Of a DNA stretch of 64,000 bases, positions 50,591 to 59,494 are shown in pieces. This DNA is from Rathayibacter sp. VKM Ac-2879. GTDB lineage: Bacteria; Actinomycetota; Actinomycetes; Actinomycetales; Microbacteriaceae. A program made the position numbers and the translations under genes. The stretch covers positions 186,001 to 250,000 of the forward strand of contig NZ_JADKSO010000001.1 of NCBI RefSeq assembly GCF_015351245.1. Reading direction: 5' to 3'. The stretch's first letter is position 1. Each line of letters begins with the position of its first letter. The notes below the pieces were generated by a model, which saw only the letters and a list, made by a program, of their open reading frames with translations, did no database searches and was not told where the DNA came from.

Positions 50591-53518
50591 CTAGCCGCAG
50601 CTGCGCGCTCCGTAGGCGGCGGTCGCCGTGGCCACGACGGTCGCGCCTCCGACCGTCGCCGTCGCGGTGACCGTCGCAGTGCCTGCGGCGAGCTGCGAGG
50701 CACGCACCGTGTACGCCGCGGAGGCGCTCGCGCCAGGCTTCACGCCGGCGAACGTCTTCACGCCCTCTGAGGTGCGGATCGAGACGTCCATCGGCACGGT
50801 GTCGCCATTCGTGGCGACCACCGTCAGCACGACCTTGCCGGCAAGGCAGCGCGACGAGGCCGCCGCGGTCACCTTCAGCGAGGGCTGCACGGTGACGGTC
50901 GCCTGCACCGGCATCCGAGATGCGTCCTGCGCGACTCCCGAGACCGTGAAGGTGCCGGGCGTGGCGTAGGAGGCCGGAGCCACCGCCTCCCACACCACGT
51001 CGACCGTGCTCGTCGTGCCGGCGGCAGTGGTGATCGCGGCGCGAGGAAGGACGGGCGCGGTGCCGGCCGTTGTCGTAGCGGTGAGCGGAGCGACCGACGC
51101 CACCGCGATTCCGGGGGCGAAGCCCTCGAGCACTTTCTGGTACTCCGCGCGCGTCACCGGGATGACCGTGCCGTGGCGGGGCTTGCCTCCGTCAAGGTTC
51201 TGCGGGAGGCCGCTGCGGAGCTTGGCCCCGAGCGGCTGCCACGAGTCGCCGTCGGCGAGGTCGTCCGAGCCGAACGGGATGTAGTGGTTCGGTCCACCGT
51301 GGTAGTCGGGCTGGTCGATGAAGAGAAACCAGTCGAGACCGTTCACATCATTGGTGTTGGCGGGGAACACGTTCGGGCCCTCGCCGCTGGTGAACGTCCC
51401 TCCGGGCTCGCCGTTGGGAAGCCCGGAGGCGACGCGCTCCTTCACGAGCGTCCACTCGTCGGCCGGACCGGTCGGCCCGGGCAGCGAGCCGCTCTCGGTG
51501 GCGAGCAGCTCGGTGCTCTTCTCCTCGCGGAGGGTCATCGACGCCTCGTCCTTCGTGAAGCGGTAGTAGGTGTCGCCGTCCTTCGTGATGGTGGAGTCGA
51601 TGGTGCCCTTGCCCGCGCCGCGCTGGACGTCGATCCATGGCTTCGCCTCAGAGAAGGTGACGAAGTCGTCGGTCGTCGCGTACATCATCTGGTTATAGGT
51701 GACTCCGGTGCGGTCGGCCGCGTTCGCGGTCGGGTACATGTTCGATGCCCAGAACACCACGTAGGTGCCGAGCTCGTCGTCCCAGTACGCCTCGGGCGCC
51801 CAGGTGTTGCCCGCGAAGTCGGAGGACACCTTCACGTGGCGCTGTGCCGACCAGGTGACGAGATCGGTCGACTCCCACACCTCGATGTGCTTCGAGCCCG
51901 AGATCTGCGCCGTGGTGAAGCCTCCCGCGAGCCCGTCGACCTTGAGGTCGGTGGCGAGCATGAAGAACTTGTCGCCCTCGTGCGAGCGGATGATGAAGGG
52001 ATCGCGCAGGCCCTGCGTGCCCTGCGTCGACGTGAACACCGGCTGGCCGCCGTTGAGCGTGTTCCAGGCGAGCGCGTCGTTGCCCTGGGAGGCGGCGAGG
52101 CTCACGCGCTCGGCGCCGGCTCCCTCGCCCGTGAAGAACGCCCACACGTAGGCCTGGGTGTCGTCGGTGCCGGTCGGCAGTGGCGTGAGACGGAGGGTGA
52201 TGTCGCGCGAGCGGGTGACCGCTCCGCTCGTCGCGGTCACGCGGACCACCACGTCGGTCGCCGCACTGCCGGCGGCGGGACGCTCGACCGCGAGGGTGCT
52301 GGTCGCGGCCGCGCTACCCGCGCGGACCGTCACTCCCGTCGGGCTGACGGCGCTCCAGGTGAGGGTCGAGCCAGCGGCGCCGCGCTGGGGGACCGTGACG
52401 TCGGTGCGGATGTCGCCGACGTTCGGGATCGAGATCGCATCGAGGTCGCGCTGCACGGTGTCGCTGTCGGCGAGCTGCGCCGCGACCGTCACCGGATAGT
52501 CGACCGAGCGGGTGACGGAGCCGACCGAGTAGCTCGCGGTGAGGGTGACGGACGCGTCGGCCGAGCCCGCGGCCGGCCGAGCGACGACTGCGGAGCCGCC
52601 GTTCACCGCGATGGCGGAGGAGTTCGACCGCCAGGCGATCGCGACTCCGCTGCTCGTGGTGGGCAGGGCGAAGTCGGCGGTCGCCTCTGTCGGGATGGTG
52701 ACCGAGGCGACGGCGCGATCGAGCGCCTGTGAGGAGTAGAGGGCCTTCACGGCGTCGCTGCCGAGGGCGCTGTCATAGACGGCGAAGTCGTCCATGTCGC
52801 CGCTCCAGCCCGGGTCGTTGTAGGTCGACCGGGCGATGGAGGCCACGAGCGAGGAGCCGAACGACGACACGGTGCGCGCGATGGCGTTCTGGCCGATCTG
52901 GGTGCCGTTGACGTAGACGGTGAGGGTGCCGCTGGTGCCGTCGATCACCGTCGTGTAGAGCGAGAGACCGGTGGGGGTCCGGGCGCCGGCGGTGGCGGTG
53001 TTGGTCGCTCCCGGTCCGACCTCGGTGGTCCAAGGGGAACCGGCGTTGGTGGCGTTCGTGACGACCGACTTGACGTAGCCCTGTGGGTTGCTGGGGTTGA
53101 GCAGCCAGTAGCCCGACGAGAAAGAGGATCCGGAGGCGACCGGCGCGCCGACGAACGCCGCGGCGACGTTGCCGGATCCCGAGCGGTTCGACAGCCAGGT
53201 CGAGAAGGTGAGGTCCTTCTTGCCGACGAGACCTGCGGTGGGGATGTCGAGGTAGGGGGCCGTCGAGGCCGAACCGCCGGGGAGGCTGACCTGTCCGTTG
53301 CCGAAAGTGGCGCCCGAGCCGCGCAGGGTGGCGTTGTAGCCGTTGCCGCTCGCGTCCGCGATCGTGGTGCCGGTGGGAGCGGTGTCGAAGGTGTAGTGGA
53401 GAAGCGGAGTCGGCGTCGCTCCGAAGGCGGAGTTGGGGACGGTCGCGCCGAGAAGCGCTGTGGCAGCGACGGTGGCGACCGTCAGCGCGGTCCTCACCAC
53501 CGATCGAGATCGTGTCAT
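50591..53518 (-). CDS. Secreted multidomain glycoside hydrolase (LamG + GH43-type)
   Basis: ATG 53518 gives 975 residues with a signal peptide (ALTVATVAATALLGATVPNSAFG). A LamG/concanavalin-like domain follows (LLHYTFDTAPTGTTIADASGNGYNATL to DDFAVYDSAL). Next are two immunoglobulin-like modules, a GH43-like five-blade domain and a final Big_4-like Ig module. GH43 signs are LRDPFIIRSHEGDKFFMLATDL, NTWAPEAYWDDELGTYVVFW, and GEGPNVFP, where the EGP glutamate is the usual acid. It probably cleaves arabinose- or xylose-containing plant polysaccharide. No sorting signal is visible. Confidence 0.88.
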   Translation of the reverse strand: MTRSRSVVRTALTVATVAATALLGATVPNSAFGATPTPLLHYTFDTAPTGTTIADASGNGYNATLRGSGATFGNGQVSLPGGSASTAPYLDIPTAGLVGKKDLTFSTWLSNRSGSGNVAAAFVGAPVASGSSFSSGYWLLNPSNPQGYVKSVVTNATNAGSPWTTEVGPGATNTATAGARTPTGLSLYTTVIDGTSGTLTVYVNGTQIGQNAIARTVSSFGSSLVASIARSTYNDPGWSGDMDDFAVYDSALGSDAVKALYSSQALDRAVASVTIPTEATADFALPTTSSGVAIAWRSNSSAIAVNGGSAVVARPAAGSADASVTLTASYSVGSVTRSVDYPVTVAAQLADSDTVQRDLDAISIPNVGDIRTDVTVPQRGAAGSTLTWSAVSPTGVTVRAGSAAATSTLAVERPAAGSAATDVVVRVTATSGAVTRSRDITLRLTPLPTGTDDTQAYVWAFFTGEGAGAERVSLAASQGNDALAWNTLNGGQPVFTSTQGTQGLRDPFIIRSHEGDKFFMLATDLKVDGLAGGFTTAQISGSKHIEVWESTDLVTWSAQRHVKVSSDFAGNTWAPEAYWDDELGTYVVFWASNMYPTANAADRTGVTYNQMMYATTDDFVTFSEAKPWIDVQRGAGKGTIDSTITKDGDTYYRFTKDEASMTLREEKSTELLATESGSLPGPTGPADEWTLVKERVASGLPNGEPGGTFTSGEGPNVFPANTNDVNGLDWFLFIDQPDYHGGPNHYIPFGSDDLADGDSWQPLGAKLRSGLPQNLDGGKPRHGTVIPVTRAEYQKVLEGFAPGIAVASVAPLTATTTAGTAPVLPRAAITTAAGTTSTVDVVWEAVAPASYATPGTFTVSGVAQDASRMPVQATVTVQPSLKVTAAASSRCLAGKVVLTVVATNGDTVPMDVSIRTSEGVKTFAGVKPGASASAAYTVRASQLAAGTATVTATATVGGATVVATATAAYGARSCG

Positions 53519-53828
53519 GCAGGGAGCCCTCGCGGTCGAATGCGAAGACGCCTCCGCGGACGGAGTCGTGCGCCCTCGCACGGAATGTGAACGTCAACAC
53601 CGTAAGCGGTAGAGCGCTCCCTGACCAGGGGCTGTGCAGGCCCGTGCGACCAGCCAGACCGGCGGCGCGACTGCCTGATCCGGCAGAGTAAACGGCACGA
53701 CCTCGGCCCGGAAACCCGCCCACTCGGCGACCCGCGACCCCACGTCGTACCCACACAGCAGAACCAGACTCTGACGAGCGCACCGACTGTCCACTCACCC
53801 GACCTACGCGCCCAGCGAAAGATCGAGG
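53519..53828. other. 310-bp intergenic region
   Basis: This is the 5' region of the glycosidase gene and the 3' region of the next secreted-protein gene on the same strand. No gene or clear regulatory site was recognised. Confidence 0.45.
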
Positions 53829-54509
53829 CTAACCACAATAGCTGTTTTTGACGTCCGGAATGGTTACATAAACCCCTACTCCCGTACAGAGACCTAAGAC
53901 AGCGGAAGTAGAGAGGAATGCCACGAGAGCCCCCGCAAACGCACATGCGACCGCGTTGATCCCAGGAAGGGCGCAGATAAGGCCTGCGGAGAGGGCTCCT
54001 CCAGAGCTGAGGATGAGCTTAATAGTCGTCGAGGACAGGTGCCACGTCGTCCAGTGTGACAAATGCCCCCACAATTCCCCCCAGCCCTCGGGGAGTGCCT
54101 CGGAGTGGTCCTCGCTGAGAGAGAAACCCTGAGATGGGTCTGTGTCGATGTTCAAAATTGTCGGTTGAGCCGGGGCCAAGCGACCGTCCTGAGCCGCGCG
54201 AACCTCCTGTTCAATGTCTCGACGAGCCGACTCGTAGTCGACGTCAGGTCCGTCTGGTGTCGGCAGCGATTTCTTTGCTTCTATATAAAGCGACGTCAGC
54301 TGGTCGATAGAGATGGTGCCAGCGAGAACGTCGGATTCGAATGTTCCTGCTGCTATCGATCCGCCAAGAGAGTCCGCGCCTGCTGCTGCTTGAGCACTAG
54401 CCCGCTGCGCGGGCGTAGCGAGAGGTACGGCGATCACCATCACTGTCAGCGCAAGGGCGACGAGCGGGAGCCGTTTCGCGGGAGTCTGCGTGAAGAAGAG
54501 TCTAGACAT
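53829..54509 (-). CDS. Secreted protein with hydrophobic glycine-rich C-terminus
   Basis: ATG 54509 (MSRLFFTQTPAKRLPLVALA) gives 226 residues: a signal peptide ending near ASAQAAAG, a charged middle part with a possible coiled coil (LYIEAKKSLPTPDGPDVDYESARRDIEQEV), and a C-terminal 60 residues rich in G, A, L and C (SSGGALSAGLICALPGINAV, ACAFAGALVAFLS, LCTGVGVYVTIPDVKNSYCG). Four cysteines are in that tail. The tail could be a membrane helix pair or a pore-forming/bacteriocin-like segment. I do not recognise the family. It is first of three same-strand secreted-protein genes. Confidence 0.68.
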   Translation of the reverse strand: MSRLFFTQTPAKRLPLVALALTVMVIAVPLATPAQRASAQAAAGADSLGGSIAAGTFESDVLAGTISIDQLTSLYIEAKKSLPTPDGPDVDYESARRDIEQEVRAAQDGRLAPAQPTILNIDTDPSQGFSLSEDHSEALPEGWGELWGHLSHWTTWHLSSTTIKLILSSGGALSAGLICALPGINAVACAFAGALVAFLSTSAVLGLCTGVGVYVTIPDVKNSYCG

Positions 54510-54754
54510 GGTCGTACCTTTCGCAGTTCGGTCGATAGGTGTCATATCGAGGTCGAGGAAGAGGTGGCCGAAATGGTTATAGAGAGCAGACTTCAGGTCG
54601 GGGGCCTCTCGAGTGCGACGCCGCGCCGGCTTCCGAGAAGGGACGCCAGCCACCTGAACCAGCGCGGATGTCTCGTCGATCTGCGTGCGTCCTGTCGCAG
54701 ACCCTTGGTGCCTCCTCCGCCGTGTCGTAGAGAGTGCGGCGGAGGAGGTAGTCG

Positions 54755-55567
54755 TCACGAGGGAGCGAGCTCGAAGTTCGGCTGTTCCCGGAACACGTCG
54801 GAAATGGGCGTGTAGCCGGCCGTTCCTTGCGCAGGTCCGCCCAGGTTGCCACTTTCCGCAATAATTCCGTAAAGAGTGCCGTCGAGACCGGCGACAGGGC
54901 CGCCGGAGTCTCCGGGAATAACATTTCCTTCCGAAGCGTTCCGCATGATGGTCAAACCACGTCCATACCCTTCGATCCAAGGATTCGGATGCCAAGCGCA
55001 CATGACGCCCGATTGTGCACCGCTGGTGCAGAAGCGCTCGTCATGGCCCGGTGTTCCGATTCTTGGGACCGGATAGCTTTGAGGCGCTCCGTAAGAGTTG
55101 TCGAGGAAGATCCGACCAACCGCCTGTGGTACATAAGTCCGAACGATTTGACAATGGACTACGGCGGATCGGGGGTCGCAGACCAGTCCACCTTGCGAAC
55201 GCGGCGGAATTTGGGCGAGGGCAATGTCCCGATCGCTCGATTTCCAGACGATGACGCCCACCTGGCCGGAGCGCGCAGTGCTTACCGTGTCTCCGACATT
55301 GCCGCAATGTGCGGCGATCACGACAAATCGGTTCGCTCTGGTGAAGGATGTCAGATTTGCGAAGGCTCCTCGTGACTTGAGAACGGCTCCTACCGTGCAG
55401 TCGTGGTTATGCGGAAGAAGGAGCTCGGAGCCCGCGTTCAGCGGGACTACGGCGCGGAACGCCTGTGCGGCGTTGGCCGAGCTCGAGACTCCGAAGGTTG
55501 TGCCGAGACACACTATGGCGCCCACGATCATCAGGGTGGCGCGCTGCTTTCGATGGCTGAGTTTCAT
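54755..55567 (-). CDS. Secreted chymotrypsin-fold serine protease-like protein 1
   Basis: The 270-residue protein has a signal peptide (LMIVGAIVCLGTTFGVSSSANA). The S1 triad can be placed: His87 in VVIAAHCGN, Asp114 in SDRDIALAQI and Ser221 in IPGDSGGPVAG. Conserved cysteines CTVGAVL and RFCTSGAQSGVMCAW are shared with the two paralogs in this window. It probably acts outside the cell, and the substrate is unknown. Architecture resembles the Pat-1/Chp/Ppa secreted proteases of plant-pathogenic Clavibacter; that link is inferred. Confidence 0.82.
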   Translation of the reverse strand: MKLSHRKQRATLMIVGAIVCLGTTFGVSSSANAAQAFRAVVPLNAGSELLLPHNHDCTVGAVLKSRGAFANLTSFTRANRFVVIAAHCGNVGDTVSTARSGQVGVIVWKSSDRDIALAQIPPRSQGGLVCDPRSAVVHCQIVRTYVPQAVGRIFLDNSYGAPQSYPVPRIGTPGHDERFCTSGAQSGVMCAWHPNPWIEGYGRGLTIMRNASEGNVIPGDSGGPVAGLDGTLYGIIAESGNLGGPAQGTAGYTPISDVFREQPNFELAPS

Positions 55568-55638
55568 GGTTCTCCGATTATGTTCGATTGACGTGAAGAT
55601 GGGGATGCGGTGGACTGAAGGAGAGGAGTGCAGTGATA

Positions 55639-56448
55639 TTAGTTCGGCTCCGCAATCGTGTAGTAATAAGGAAGCGCTCGAAAGACCCGATCTGACGGTA
55701 TGTAGGCCATCAGGCCTTGCAGGCGATTAATGCCGCGCTTGACGATTATTCCGTAAAATTGTCCTTGAGTCCCAATGACAGGACCACCTGAATCGCCGAC
55801 TATGACACCGATTCCGGTTCCGAATGCAGCAGCCGCCTCACCTGGAGAGAATCCATCGGAGGGCGTTCGGACTGGAGTCCAGGAGCAATTCACCCCGGTC
55901 GAGCTTCCGCTCGTGCAGAATGTCTCATTGCCGCCCGGAAGCGCGGCAGCACGCATGGGCACGGCCTGCTCGCCGAACCTTTCGTTAAGAAAGACGCGGC
56001 CGAGGGCGCGGGGGAAGACCTGTTCTTGAATATGGCATTGGCCTCCATCTGACCCGGGATTGCAGTCAAGATGACGGCGCACAGTGGGTTCCACTCGAAC
56101 CAAAGCCAGGTCATCGTCGGGCGCCCTCCAGGCCACCTCTCCGATGAGTTGGCCAGCGACCTTCACCTGCGCGTTGGGAAAATCGGCGCAGTGTTTCGCG
56201 ATCAGCAAGTACCGAACCCCTCGCTGAAACGCCGTGATCCGCGAGAGTAGGGCCGTCGAGCGGAGAACGGCACCCACAGTGCATGTTTGAGTTCCCGGCA
56301 CGTCGAGTCGAGTTCCAGCGACTATGGGGAGTTGAGTGCGAAGCACTTGAGCATTCGCTGGCGCCGGTTGGAGCCCCACGACCATCAACCCTAGCGCCAC
56401 TGCGAGTGTCAATTTATGGAAAGGTTTTCTTTTGAAATGCAGGGGCAT
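55639..56448 (-). CDS. Secreted chymotrypsin-fold serine protease-like protein 2
   Basis: The 269-residue paralog has a signal peptide (LTLAVALGLMVVGLQPAPANA). Triad positions are His86 in LLIAKHCADF, Asp113 in DDDLALVRVE and Ser220 in VIVGDSGGPVIG. The AKHC motif replaces the usual AAHC. The signature CTVGAVL and TFCTSGSSTGVNCSW are shared with paralogs 1 and 3. It lies 71 bp upstream of paralog 1 on the same strand, so the two may be co-transcribed. No clear ribosome-binding site precedes the ATG. Confidence 0.82.
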   Translation of the reverse strand: MPLHFKRKPFHKLTLAVALGLMVVGLQPAPANAQVLRTQLPIVAGTRLDVPGTQTCTVGAVLRSTALLSRITAFQRGVRYLLIAKHCADFPNAQVKVAGQLIGEVAWRAPDDDLALVRVEPTVRRHLDCNPGSDGGQCHIQEQVFPRALGRVFLNERFGEQAVPMRAAALPGGNETFCTSGSSTGVNCSWTPVRTPSDGFSPGEAAAAFGTGIGVIVGDSGGPVIGTQGQFYGIIVKRGINRLQGLMAYIPSDRVFRALPYYYTIAEPN

Positions 56449-57050
56449 GAGGGTGCGAGCCTTTCTGTCGAGGCATGGTGAGCATCGTGTTCATCGGCCC
56501 CACGTCGGAGCGCGAGCCCGGCATACGTGCAAAGGTCGATCGCACGCTTCTCTCCGTCGGTGCGAGGAGAGCAATTCGCAGAGGAAACGATGTGGGCTGG
56601 ATGATGCGTGTTCTCGGCGATCCTCCGGCAAGCCCGTCTCGCGGGTTCATTGACCGTTCGTAGGCCTGTCTCAGCCCGGGGAGGAGCCGGCGCTCCTACT
56701 GGAGCACCGAGCTGTGCGGAGGTGACGTTCTGGCGGTGGAGCGTTCGGAGTGCGGGCGGTGCGACGGCCCCGCGATGAGACGCAGGGAAGTGAGCTCTCG
56801 GAGAACAACGCGTCGCGTGAGGGGCAGAGGGGCTTCTTTCTGATGTCCGAGTGGCTCGAAATCAGCCTGCCCTGACGTTCCCTCGCGCCCGCTGGCAATC
56901 CTAGACGATCGTCTGATGAAGCTTACAGGCTTGCTGGAGAGGGGTTCGTTCGCCTCGTCGAGTTGGCGTCCGAGCGACGTGCGCCCTCCCCACAGGTCTT
57001 GCTCTGTCCTGTGTGATGGGGTAGTCGCCTCTCGCCCCGTGAAGGAGATC
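56449..57050. other. 602-bp divergent intergenic region
   Basis: This spacer lies between the leftward protease genes and the rightward gene at 57051. The only structured element I see is the TetR-type palindrome at 56903-56914. Open frames here have no recognisable product. Confidence 0.5.
56903..56914 (+). promoter_or_regulatory. Palindrome A, putative TetR operator
   Basis: AGACGATCGTCT is a perfect 12-bp palindrome in the context CTAGACGATCGTCTGAT, 137 bp upstream of the gene at 57051. The identical 17-bp context recurs inverted at site B (59109-59125). Confidence 0.65.
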
Positions 57051-57521
57051 ATGAGCATGCTCGACACCGTCACCATCCCTCTCGGGACGCCGATCGCGGC
57101 CCAAGCCCTTCGGTATACGGCGATGTACGTGGCCAAGCCCTTCGCCGAGGCGCTGCTGGTCTACCGGGACAACGGCACGTACACGATCCTCTCCCCGGGC
57201 GAGGACCACCACGGCTGCTACGTGTCGGTCGCGGACCCCGCGCAGTCCCTTCGACACGTGGCCTTCATGTCGTGGCCGTCAGCGGACTGGGACCGCAACG
57301 TCGCCTCCCATACGCTGACCTTCGAGCCCGAGACCGGCGCCTTCACGCAGGAGCTCCGACTGCCCGGACAGCCGATTCCACGCGCCCAGCACGGCTTCGC
57401 GGTCCAGGTGGAGCGCCCGGGTGAGATCGAGACGAGCGCGGGGTGGGACACGGCGCGGACTCTCTACGGCGCCGCGTTCGCTGCGGTTGAGCTGCTCGCG
57501 CGCCAGAACGCGAGCGCATGA
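57051..57521 (+). CDS. Hypothetical protein, 156 residues
   Basis: ATG 57051, preceded by GAAGGAGATC, encodes a soluble protein starting MSMLDTVTIPLGTPIAAQAL with no signal peptide. Segments such as YTILSPGEDHHGCYVSVADP and LTFEPETGAFTQELRLPGQP suggest a compact beta-rich domain. No family is recognised. It lies upstream of, and convergent with, the TetR gene, and has palindrome A in its promoter region, so it may belong to the same regulon. Confidence 0.72.
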   Translation: MSMLDTVTIPLGTPIAAQALRYTAMYVAKPFAEALLVYRDNGTYTILSPGEDHHGCYVSVADPAQSLRHVAFMSWPSADWDRNVASHTLTFEPETGAFTQELRLPGQPIPRAQHGFAVQVERPGEIETSAGWDTARTLYGAAFAAVELLARQNASA

Positions 57522-57584
57522 CGATCGCTCCGCGATGCCGGCGAGAAACGCGTGCACTGTGGAGCTCTCGAGGAGACTTTCGGT

Positions 57585-58217
57585 TTAGTCAGGTCGCACG
57601 GGCTCCGGTGGACGCACCGCCACGAGCGGTTCGACGTCGGGAACGCCCATTGCTTCGATCACAGGCACCCACAGTGATCGGAGTCGCCACGAGAGGTCGG
57701 CGTCCGCGTCGGGACGCCCCGCTGTGACGAGACCGAACGATGCCTCGAGGATCACGTGCTCCGCACCCGCCTCAAGCTTCGCAGGCGACATGCCGGCCCG
57801 CGACAGCGCAGCGATCAGCTGGCCACGAACGAAGGGGGCCCAGAGGAAATCCCTCGGGATGTCGAGGTCGGTGTGAAGGAGCTCATGGAGCAGGCGAGCC
57901 GCTCCGGCTGCGAGTGGGGTGGAACGAATCTCAAGTCCCGCCACGAGCAGCATGGCCGTCAGTCTTTCTACCCCCGCCGGCTCTTCGAGCGATGCCTCCA
58001 TCTGCACCCAACGCGCCTGCTGACGCCTGATGACCGCCGTAGCAAGTTCAAACTTAGACGGGAACAAGTGGTAGCCGATTGCGGACTTCGGTTTTCCCAT
58101 TGCTTGCGCAACTCGTGAGAAGCTGGCGCCTTCGTAGCCGTGCGCGGCAAAAGTAGCACCCGCGGCCTCAATGATGGCGTCACGAGCTGCTTCCATGGCT
58201 ACTCGTCGTCGATCCAT
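57585..58217 (-). CDS. TetR family transcriptional regulator
   Basis: ATG 58217 gives 210 residues; a TTG start at 58241 would add eight. The N-terminal helix-turn-helix reads ARDAIIEAAGATFAAHGYEGASFSRVAQAMGKPKSAIGYHLFPSKFELATAVI. The C-terminal domain is the ligand-binding/dimer part. Three copies of a 12-bp palindrome (A, B, C) in nearby promoter regions are good candidate operators. None was found immediately before its own start. Its ligand is unknown. Confidence 0.9.
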   Translation of the reverse strand: MDRRRVAMEAARDAIIEAAGATFAAHGYEGASFSRVAQAMGKPKSAIGYHLFPSKFELATAVIRRQQARWVQMEASLEEPAGVERLTAMLLVAGLEIRSTPLAAGAARLLHELLHTDLDIPRDFLWAPFVRGQLIAALSRAGMSPAKLEAGAEHVILEASFGLVTAGRPDADADLSWRLRSLWVPVIEAMGVPDVEPLVAVRPPEPVRPD

Positions 58218-58427
58218 CTCTTCCCACCACCCGTCGCGCAATCATACACGAGCGGCCGGAGGGAACTCGTCCCTTAGCTCTTCTCCGGGGTCGAGACCAA
58301 TCGAAACCGTCTCGGTCTTCGCGGCGAAGCGAGTCGAGAAGGATCTTGTCGGCGTTGTGCACCCGTCGCGATGCATCGCTCACTCGATTCGAGCACGCGC
58401 CAGGCGTGAGTGCGACTGGAGAAATGA

Positions 58428-58469
58428 GTGAGGCACTCGAGTATCTACGTCAGTACTCGAGTGCCTCAC
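58428..58469 (-). terminator. Perfect 16-bp stem-loop, terminator of the small secreted-protein gene
   Basis: GTGAGGCACTCGAGTA (58428-58443) pairs perfectly with TACTCGAGTGCCTCAC (58454-58469) around a 10-base loop. It lies 78 bp beyond the stop of the gene at 58547, and on that strand is followed by ATTTCTCC. Confidence 0.75.
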
Positions 58470-58546
58470 GAGAAATGTTCGTTCAGCGGATCACGGCGAG
58501 TGCAGGATTGCGGTGGGGATCCCGCTTCTCTCTAGATCCATGAAGT

Positions 58547-58984
58547 CTATTCGTGCCAATACTGGACGCGCCCATGTGCCTGAGGGTGACGGAGGTCGTA
58601 AGCAGAATAGTTGCGGTAGATCTTGTTGACTTCCATGTCGGTGCAAGGGTCGCCCACCGTTCCGGTGCGGGCAGCGAACTCCTCGCAGGTCACCATGCGG
58701 TAGTCGTTCTCGGCCGATGAACCGGTCCACGCATAGCCGTAGTAGGCGGCCATCCAGGCCACCTTCTCTCCGCACGTGTCGCTATTGTCGTTCTTCCACA
58801 CCTTGGTGACCAGGCCGGTCCCGATGGCTCCACTATTTTGCGCAGAGTTGTAGACACCGCACACACGATATCCGGATTCTGCTTGAGCGCTCAGCGGCAC
58901 TGCCATGGCACCGAGCCCGCCAAGTGTGCCGACGAGCCCAACGCTAAGAGTCGCTTTCAGGAGTGATGGACGCGTGAGTTTCAT
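58547..58984 (-). CDS. Small secreted protein, 145 residues, four cysteines
   Basis: ATG 58984 (MKLTRPSLLKATLSVGLVGT) has a typical signal peptide ending PLSAQAES. The mature part of about 107 residues is rich in Tyr, Trp and Asn, with four cysteines (RVCGVY, DTCGEK, VTCEEF and DPCTDM) that could form two disulfides. No family is recognised. A palindrome (site B) lies 127 bp upstream. It could be an effector, inhibitor or bacteriocin-type protein, but function is unknown. Confidence 0.7.
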   Translation of the reverse strand: MKLTRPSLLKATLSVGLVGTLGGLGAMAVPLSAQAESGYRVCGVYNSAQNSGAIGTGLVTKVWKNDNSDTCGEKVAWMAAYYGYAWTGSSAENDYRMVTCEEFAARTGTVGDPCTDMEVNKIYRNYSAYDLRHPQAHGRVQYWHE

Positions 58985-59110
58985 AGTGAGCGTTTCCTTT
59001 CGCCAATTGTGCACCAAAAAACGCCGCTCGATCCGTGTTTCGGCACGTGATTCGGCGGCGAGGCTGGCGTGAGTCGATGGATCGTGCCAGGCGGGCCTCG
59101 CCACGCTATC

Positions 59111-59122
59111 AGACGATCGTCT
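59111..59122 (-). promoter_or_regulatory. Palindrome B, putative TetR operator
   Basis: AGACGATCGTCT again. Read on the minus strand its context is CTAGACGATCGTCTGAT, identical over 17 bases to site A. It lies 127 bp upstream of the small secreted-protein gene. Confidence 0.65.
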
Positions 59123-59450
59123 AGCGGCTACGTAGTTCGGCTGGAGTATCGAACAGAAAAGCTGAGGTGTCGAACAGAAAAGCCGTCTACACCACGGGGA
59201 GGGAACGCCCCATCACCGGCGGCCTCGGGGCTGAGGTGCTCGCAACCGGGGAGGTGACGCGGCCCTCGTGTGCGACGACCGACTCCTCGCCGCGCTGCTC
59301 GCACCTCTTTTCGCTGCCGCCTGCATCGCGCTCGACCTGGCGGGGCTGTCGTGGGCGGCGCTGGGTGCGGGCGGCTCCGCCCCTCGATCGTGGTCACCGC
59401 CGCACTGAGAGGACTCTCATTGACTATGAGCCAAGGTCGTCGCTAACGTT

Positions 59451-59468
59451 CGCTAGACGATCGTATAG
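59451..59468 (+). promoter_or_regulatory. Palindrome C, putative TetR operator
   Basis: GCTAGACGATCGTATAGC is an 18-bp near-perfect dyad sharing CTAGACGATCGT with sites A and B. It lies about 26 bp before the ATG of protease-like protein 3, where binding would block transcription. Confidence 0.6.
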
Positions 59469-59494
59469 CTTTTTATCAAAGAATTTGGAGCACC

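Noticed and set aside
58428-58469. Inverted repeat as an IS end or attachment site
   Set aside because: It is a single hairpin just after a gene end with a loop of 10 bases, which fits a terminator better than a mobile-element end.
59269-59410. Hydrophobic frame LLAPLFAAACIALDLAGLSWAAL as a transporter remnant
   Set aside because: Only about 45 codons, no start site or family motif, and probably a chance frame in a GC-rich spacer.
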